This document shows positions 5,519 through 8,063 of a DNA stretch of 8,063 nucleotides, piece by piece. Position 1 is the first letter of the stretch. Each line of letters opens with the position of its first letter. The notes beneath the pieces were generated by a model. That model saw only the letters and a program-made list of their open reading frames with translations. It ran no database searches and had not been told where the DNA came from. The translations under genes and the position numbers were made by a program. The DNA is from an uncultured Oscillospiraceae bacterium (GTDB lineage: Bacteria; Bacillota_A; Clostridia; Oscillospirales; Oscillospiraceae): NCBI GenBank assembly GCA_944387755.1, contig CALXGC010000049.1, positions 1 through 8,063 on the forward strand, given 5' to 3'.

Positions 5519-6397
5519 ATGTCTGATTCTGATTTTGTACTGCTCACCGATTCCGCCGCCGACATGAACCAGCAGATGGCGGAGGAGGCCGGCGCGGTGG
5601 TTCTGCCCCTGAGCTTCACCATCCAAGGGAGAACCTATCACGACTATCCGGACAACCGGGAGATGGACCCCGCCCTGTTTTACGACATGCTCCGGGCGGG
5701 AGAGGTGGCCACCACCGCCGCCGTCAACGTGGACCAGTATGTCCAGACCCTGGAGCCGCTCCTCCAGGCGGGGAAGGACGCGCTGATTCTGGCCTTCTCC
5801 TCCGGCCTGTCGGGCACCTATCAGGCGTCGGTCATCGCGGTGGAGGAGCTGCGGGAAAAATATCCGGACCGGAGGCTGTACACCGTGGACACCCTGTGCG
5901 CCTCTCTGGGCCAGGGGCTGCTGGTGTGGCTGGCCGCCCAGGAGCGGAAGAAGGGCAAAAGCATTGAGGAGGTCCGGGACTGGGCGGAGGCCAACAAGCT
6001 GCGCCTGAGCCACCAGTTTACCGTGGACGACCTGCACTTCCTGAAGCGGGGCGGCCGGATCTCCGCCACCACCGCCGTAGTGGGGTCCATGCTCCAGATT
6101 AAGCCCGTCCTCCATGTGGACAACGAGGGACGCCTCATTAACATCGCCAAGGCCAGAGGCCGCCGGGCCGCGCTGAAGGCCCTGGCGGACAAGATGGAGA
6201 AGACCGTCGCCCCGGACGGCCGGGACCTGGTCTTCATCAGCCACGGGGACTGCCTGAAGGACGCGGAGCTGGTGGCAGAGATGATCCAGAAACGCCTGGG
6301 CGTCCGGGAGGTGCGGCTCAACCACATCGGCCCGGTGATCGGCGCCCACGCGGGCCCCGGGACCGTGGCGCTGTTCTACCTGGGAACAGAGCGGTAA
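5519..6397 (+). CDS. DegV family protein (FakB-type fatty-acid-binding subunit)
   Basis: The 292-residue cytoplasmic protein belongs to the DegV family. Characterised members (FakB) bind a fatty acid and present it to the kinase FakA, which makes acyl-phosphate for phospholipid synthesis. Family hallmarks are present in order: LLTDSAADM at 8-16, the TTAAVNVDQY segment at 65-74, FSSGLSGTYQ at 93-102, DDLHFLKRGGRIS at 170-182, KPVLHVDNEG at 195-204 and GPVIGAHAGPGTVALFY at 271-287. The Thr 65/66, Ser 94/95 and His 277 regions correspond to those contacting the fatty-acid carboxylate in known FakB structures. Length is typical (about 280-290). No FakA (DAK2-type) gene is in the window, and clostridial genomes often carry several DegV paralogues, so the acyl specificity is unknown. 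It follows the DUF1836 gene closely and precedes prmA by 67 bases. Confidence 0.88.
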   Translation: MSDSDFVLLTDSAADMNQQMAEEAGAVVLPLSFTIQGRTYHDYPDNREMDPALFYDMLRAGEVATTAAVNVDQYVQTLEPLLQAGKDALILAFSSGLSGTYQASVIAVEELREKYPDRRLYTVDTLCASLGQGLLVWLAAQERKKGKSIEEVRDWAEANKLRLSHQFTVDDLHFLKRGGRISATTAVVGSMLQIKPVLHVDNEGRLINIAKARGRRAALKALADKMEKTVAPDGRDLVFISHGDCLKDAELVAEMIQKRLGVREVRLNHIGPVIGAHAGPGTVALFYLGTER

Positions 6398-6412
6398 TCC
6401 AGACAACCAAAC

Positions 6413-6438
6413 CGGCCGGAGCGGGAACGCCCCGGCCG
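6413..6438. other. GC-rich inverted repeat between the degV-family gene and prmA
   Basis: CGGCCGGAGCG (6413-6423) and CGCCCCGGCCG (6428-6438) form an 11-position stem with one mismatch and a GGAA loop. No T-run follows, so it is not a standard terminator. It could be an mRNA-stabilising or processing hairpin that separates expression of the two genes, or could affect access to the prmA ribosome site at 6450-6455. Confidence 0.6.
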
Positions 6439-6464
6439 AATCAATCTGTGGGAGGAAAAGCAGT

Positions 6465-7409
6465 ATGGAAGAGGTAAAATGGCTGGAGGTAGCGGTGAAC
6501 ACCGCCCCGGAGCGGCTGGACGAGGTGTGCGCCAAGCTCACCGCCGCCGGAATGGCCGCCCTGGTCATTGAGGACGAGCGGGAGTTCCAGCAGTTTTTGG
6601 AGCAGAACCGTCAGTACTGGGACTATGTGGACCAGGAGCTGCTGGACCAGATGCGGGGCGTCTGCCGGGTGAAGTTTTACGTCACCGACGACGCGGACGG
6701 CCGGGCCCAGCTGGCCCGATACGTCCAGGGCCTGGACTGTGAGTACGCCGCCGCCCCCCTCAGTGAGAACGACTGGGCCTACAGCTGGCAGAAGTACTAT
6801 AAGCCCCTGGCCGTGGGGGAGCGCCTGTACGTCGTGCCGGAGTGGGAGCGGGACAAGCCCGTCCCGGAGGGCCGGGTTCCCCTCTACTTAAACCCCGGCC
6901 TCACCTTCGGCACCGGCTATCACGCCTCCACCCAGCTCTGCCTGGAGGGCGTGGAGGAGCACACAAAGGCCGGAGACCATGTCCTGGACCTGGGCTGCGG
7001 CAGCGGCATTCTCTCCATCGCCGCCCTGTGCCTGGGGGCGGAGTACGCCGCCGCGGTGGACATCGACCCCAAGGCGGGGGATGTGGCCTATGAAAACGCC
7101 GCCCTCAACGGCATTGGAAAGGACCGCTACACCGTCCGGGCGGGCGATATTTTGACCGACAGGGCCCTGGAGGCCGAACTGGGCCGGGAGAAGTACCCCC
7201 TGGTGCTGGCCAATATCGTGGCCGACGTGATTATCCCCCTCTCCGCCTGGGCCCCCAGCGTCATGACCCAGGACGGTATTTTCCTGTGCTCCGGCATCAT
7301 CGAACCTCGCGCCCAGGAGGTCGCCGCCGCCCTGGCCCGAAATGGCCTGAAGGTGGTCCGCCAGCGGGTGAAAAACGGCTGGGCCGCCCTGGAGGCCGTG
7401 CTGGCATAG
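6465..7409 (+). CDS. prmA: Ribosomal protein L11 methyltransferase
   Basis: The 314-residue enzyme uses S-adenosylmethionine to methylate amino groups of ribosomal protein L11. Residues 1-100 form the L11-binding N-terminal domain, including an acidic aromatic stretch (about 40-65, QYWDYVDQELLDQM) as expected for clostridial members. The catalytic domain has NPGLTFGTGYHASTQ at 143-157, equivalent to the family's FGTGxHxTT, motif I LDLGCGSG at 174-181, DIDPKA at 199-204 and the LANIVADV block at 248-255. The ATG at 6465 is 9 bases after GGGAGG (6450-6455). Length is normal. In many Firmicutes prmA is followed by rsmE; here the stop codon is followed within 2-3 bases by repeat sequence, so prmA ends its unit. 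Confidence 0.93.
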   Translation: MEEVKWLEVAVNTAPERLDEVCAKLTAAGMAALVIEDEREFQQFLEQNRQYWDYVDQELLDQMRGVCRVKFYVTDDADGRAQLARYVQGLDCEYAAAPLSENDWAYSWQKYYKPLAVGERLYVVPEWERDKPVPEGRVPLYLNPGLTFGTGYHASTQLCLEGVEEHTKAGDHVLDLGCGSGILSIAALCLGAEYAAAVDIDPKAGDVAYENAALNGIGKDRYTVRAGDILTDRALEAELGREKYPLVLANIVADVIIPLSAWAPSVMTQDGIFLCSGIIEPRAQEVAAALARNGLKVVRQRVKNGWAALEAVLA

Positions 7410-7410
7410 A

Positions 7411-7806
7411 GACGCCGCCGAAGGCGGCGGGGAGATTCCAAAACGGCGGGCGCGCCGGGTCGTCGCGCCCTACACACACGTCCGTTGTTGCCGTAGGGGC
7501 GGCCTTTGGCCGCCCGCCAACCAACCGCCGTCTGCCCCCTTTTGAAAGGGGGTGCCGCCGAAGGCGGCGGGGGATTGTGTTTCATGCACACGTCCGCTGG
7601 GTTAACCCCTTCCGCCTCGCTTCGCTCGGCACCTCCCCCGAAGGGGGAGGCTTTTGGGCGCGCCGGGTCGTCGCGCCCTACACACGTCCGTTGTTGCCGT
7701 AGGGGCGGCCCTTGCGGCCGCCCGCCAACCAACCGCCGTCCGCCCCGTCCGGCGGGCGCACAATGTGCGCCCCTACACCCCCCCTTGTGAAAGGGGGGAA
7801 TTCCGA
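7411..7806 (+). repeat. Intergenic repeat block 3 (modules A', B, A, C, B, E, A')
   Basis: No credible gene lies between prmA and the terminator. A truncated A module (7413-7437, GCCGCC/GGCGGC hairpin) starts right after the prmA stop. It is followed by B (7447-7517), a full A (7533-7576), C (about 7606-7654, hairpin CCTCCCCC/GGGGGAGG at 7632-7650 then CTTTT), B again (7656-7723, hairpin GGGCGGCC/GGCCGCCC at 7703-7723), E (7742-7760) and a diverged A-like hairpin (7778-7797). GGCGCGCC occurs at 7449-7456 and 7657-7664. The C-B-E stretch is the closest plus-strand match to block 1 read on its minus strand. Confidence 0.88.
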
Positions 7807-7820
7807 AACAGCGGGCGGAC

Positions 7821-7870
7821 AAAAAGAAAAGGCATTCTGCAAATTGCGCACTTTGCAGAATGCCTTTTTT
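7821..7870. terminator. Bidirectional intrinsic terminator between prmA and etfA
   Basis: A 17-base-pair perfect stem (AAAAGGCATTCTGCAAA at 7827-7843 with its complement at 7852-7868) has an 8-base loop. It is flanked by an A-rich run on the left (7821-7830) and a T-run on the right (7865-7870). It therefore works as a terminator for prmA-direction transcripts and, read on the minus strand, for etfA, whose stop codon is 18 bases away from the T-run. Confidence 0.92.
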
Positions 7871-7887
7871 ATGGTCTTAGGGAAGCC

Positions 7888-8063
7888 TTACTTCGCGGCC
7901 TTGGCGGCGCGGATGGCCTCGGTCAGCATGGGAGTCACCTTGAACAGGTCGCCGCAGATGCCGTAGTCGGCGATCTCGAAGATGGGGGCGTTCTCGTTCT
8001 TGTTCACGGCGATGATGCACTCGGAGTCCTGCATACCGGCCTTGTGCTGGATGGCGCCGGAGA
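7888..8063 (-). CDS. etfA: Electron transfer flavoprotein alpha subunit, C-terminal 57 residues (partial)
   Basis: The gene enters from the right edge on the minus strand and stops at TAA (complement of 7888-7890); only the last 57 residues are visible. EtfA pairs with EtfB to bind FAD and pass electrons between acyl-CoA dehydrogenases and other redox partners, often in bifurcating complexes in anaerobes. The visible part is the FAD-binding end: [14 protein letters not shown] matches the family's SGAIQHxAGMxxS flavin-contact motif, and [20 protein letters not shown] matches the next conserved block. It ends with a short Ala/Lys-rich tail. The partner genes (etfB, acyl-CoA dehydrogenase) are presumably outside the window. 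A terminator lies directly downstream. Confidence 0.92.
   Translation of the reverse strand, partial: SGAIQHKAGMQDSECIIAVNKNENAPIFEIADYGICGDLFKVTPMLTEAIRAAKAAK

Noticed and set aside
4895..6568. A 557-codon minus-strand open frame
   Set aside because: It lies opposite the DUF1836 and DegV genes and the start of prmA, all with clear family motifs and ribosome sites; its product has no recognisable motif.
7712..7966. Plus-strand open frame across the terminator into etfA
   Set aside because: It runs through repeat DNA, the bidirectional terminator and the antisense of etfA.

Overview
The window looks like chromosome from a high-GC, Gram-positive anaerobe of the class Clostridia, most likely the Oscillospiraceae (the Flavonifractor / Intestinimonas / Lawsonibacter kind). 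This is inferred from strong AGGAGG-type ribosome sites, GC-rich codon choice, and Firmicutes families (CmpB-type membrane protein, DUF1836, DegV) beside an EtfA gene typical of butyrate-producing or amino-acid-fermenting anaerobes. No sequence search was run.

Layout. Bases 1-235 are a gene-free block of palindromic repeat modules in minus orientation. A probable extended -10 promoter near 291 drives rlmB (23S rRNA 2'-O-methyltransferase, 339-1124). It is followed 14 bases later by a large membrane protein gene (1139-3400) that appears to be a catalytically dead relative of P1B metal-transporting ATPases with an added acidic N-terminal tail. Bases 3401-3946 are a second repeat block, mostly plus orientation, with two nested duplications. 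Its last module is a hairpin plus T-run just 14 bases before the next gene.

Bases 3960-7409 hold four plus-strand genes: a CmpB-type membrane protein with a C-terminal coiled coil, a DUF1836 putative DNA-binding protein, a DegV/FakB fatty-acid-binding protein, and prmA (ribosomal protein L11 methyltransferase). The middle pair is tightly spaced (24 bases) and likely co-transcribed. Bases 7410-7806 are a third repeat block. A strong bidirectional terminator (7821-7870) separates it from the 3' end of a minus-strand etfA that runs off the window.

Functionally the known genes are housekeeping: rRNA and ribosomal protein methylation, exogenous fatty acid handling, and flavin-based electron transfer. 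The two unusual elements are the degenerate P-type ATPase-like protein and the mosaic family of hairpin repeats filling every large intergenic space. The first two repeat blocks are inverted copies of each other and flank the rlmB unit. No RNA genes, CRISPR arrays, transposase genes or integrases were seen.
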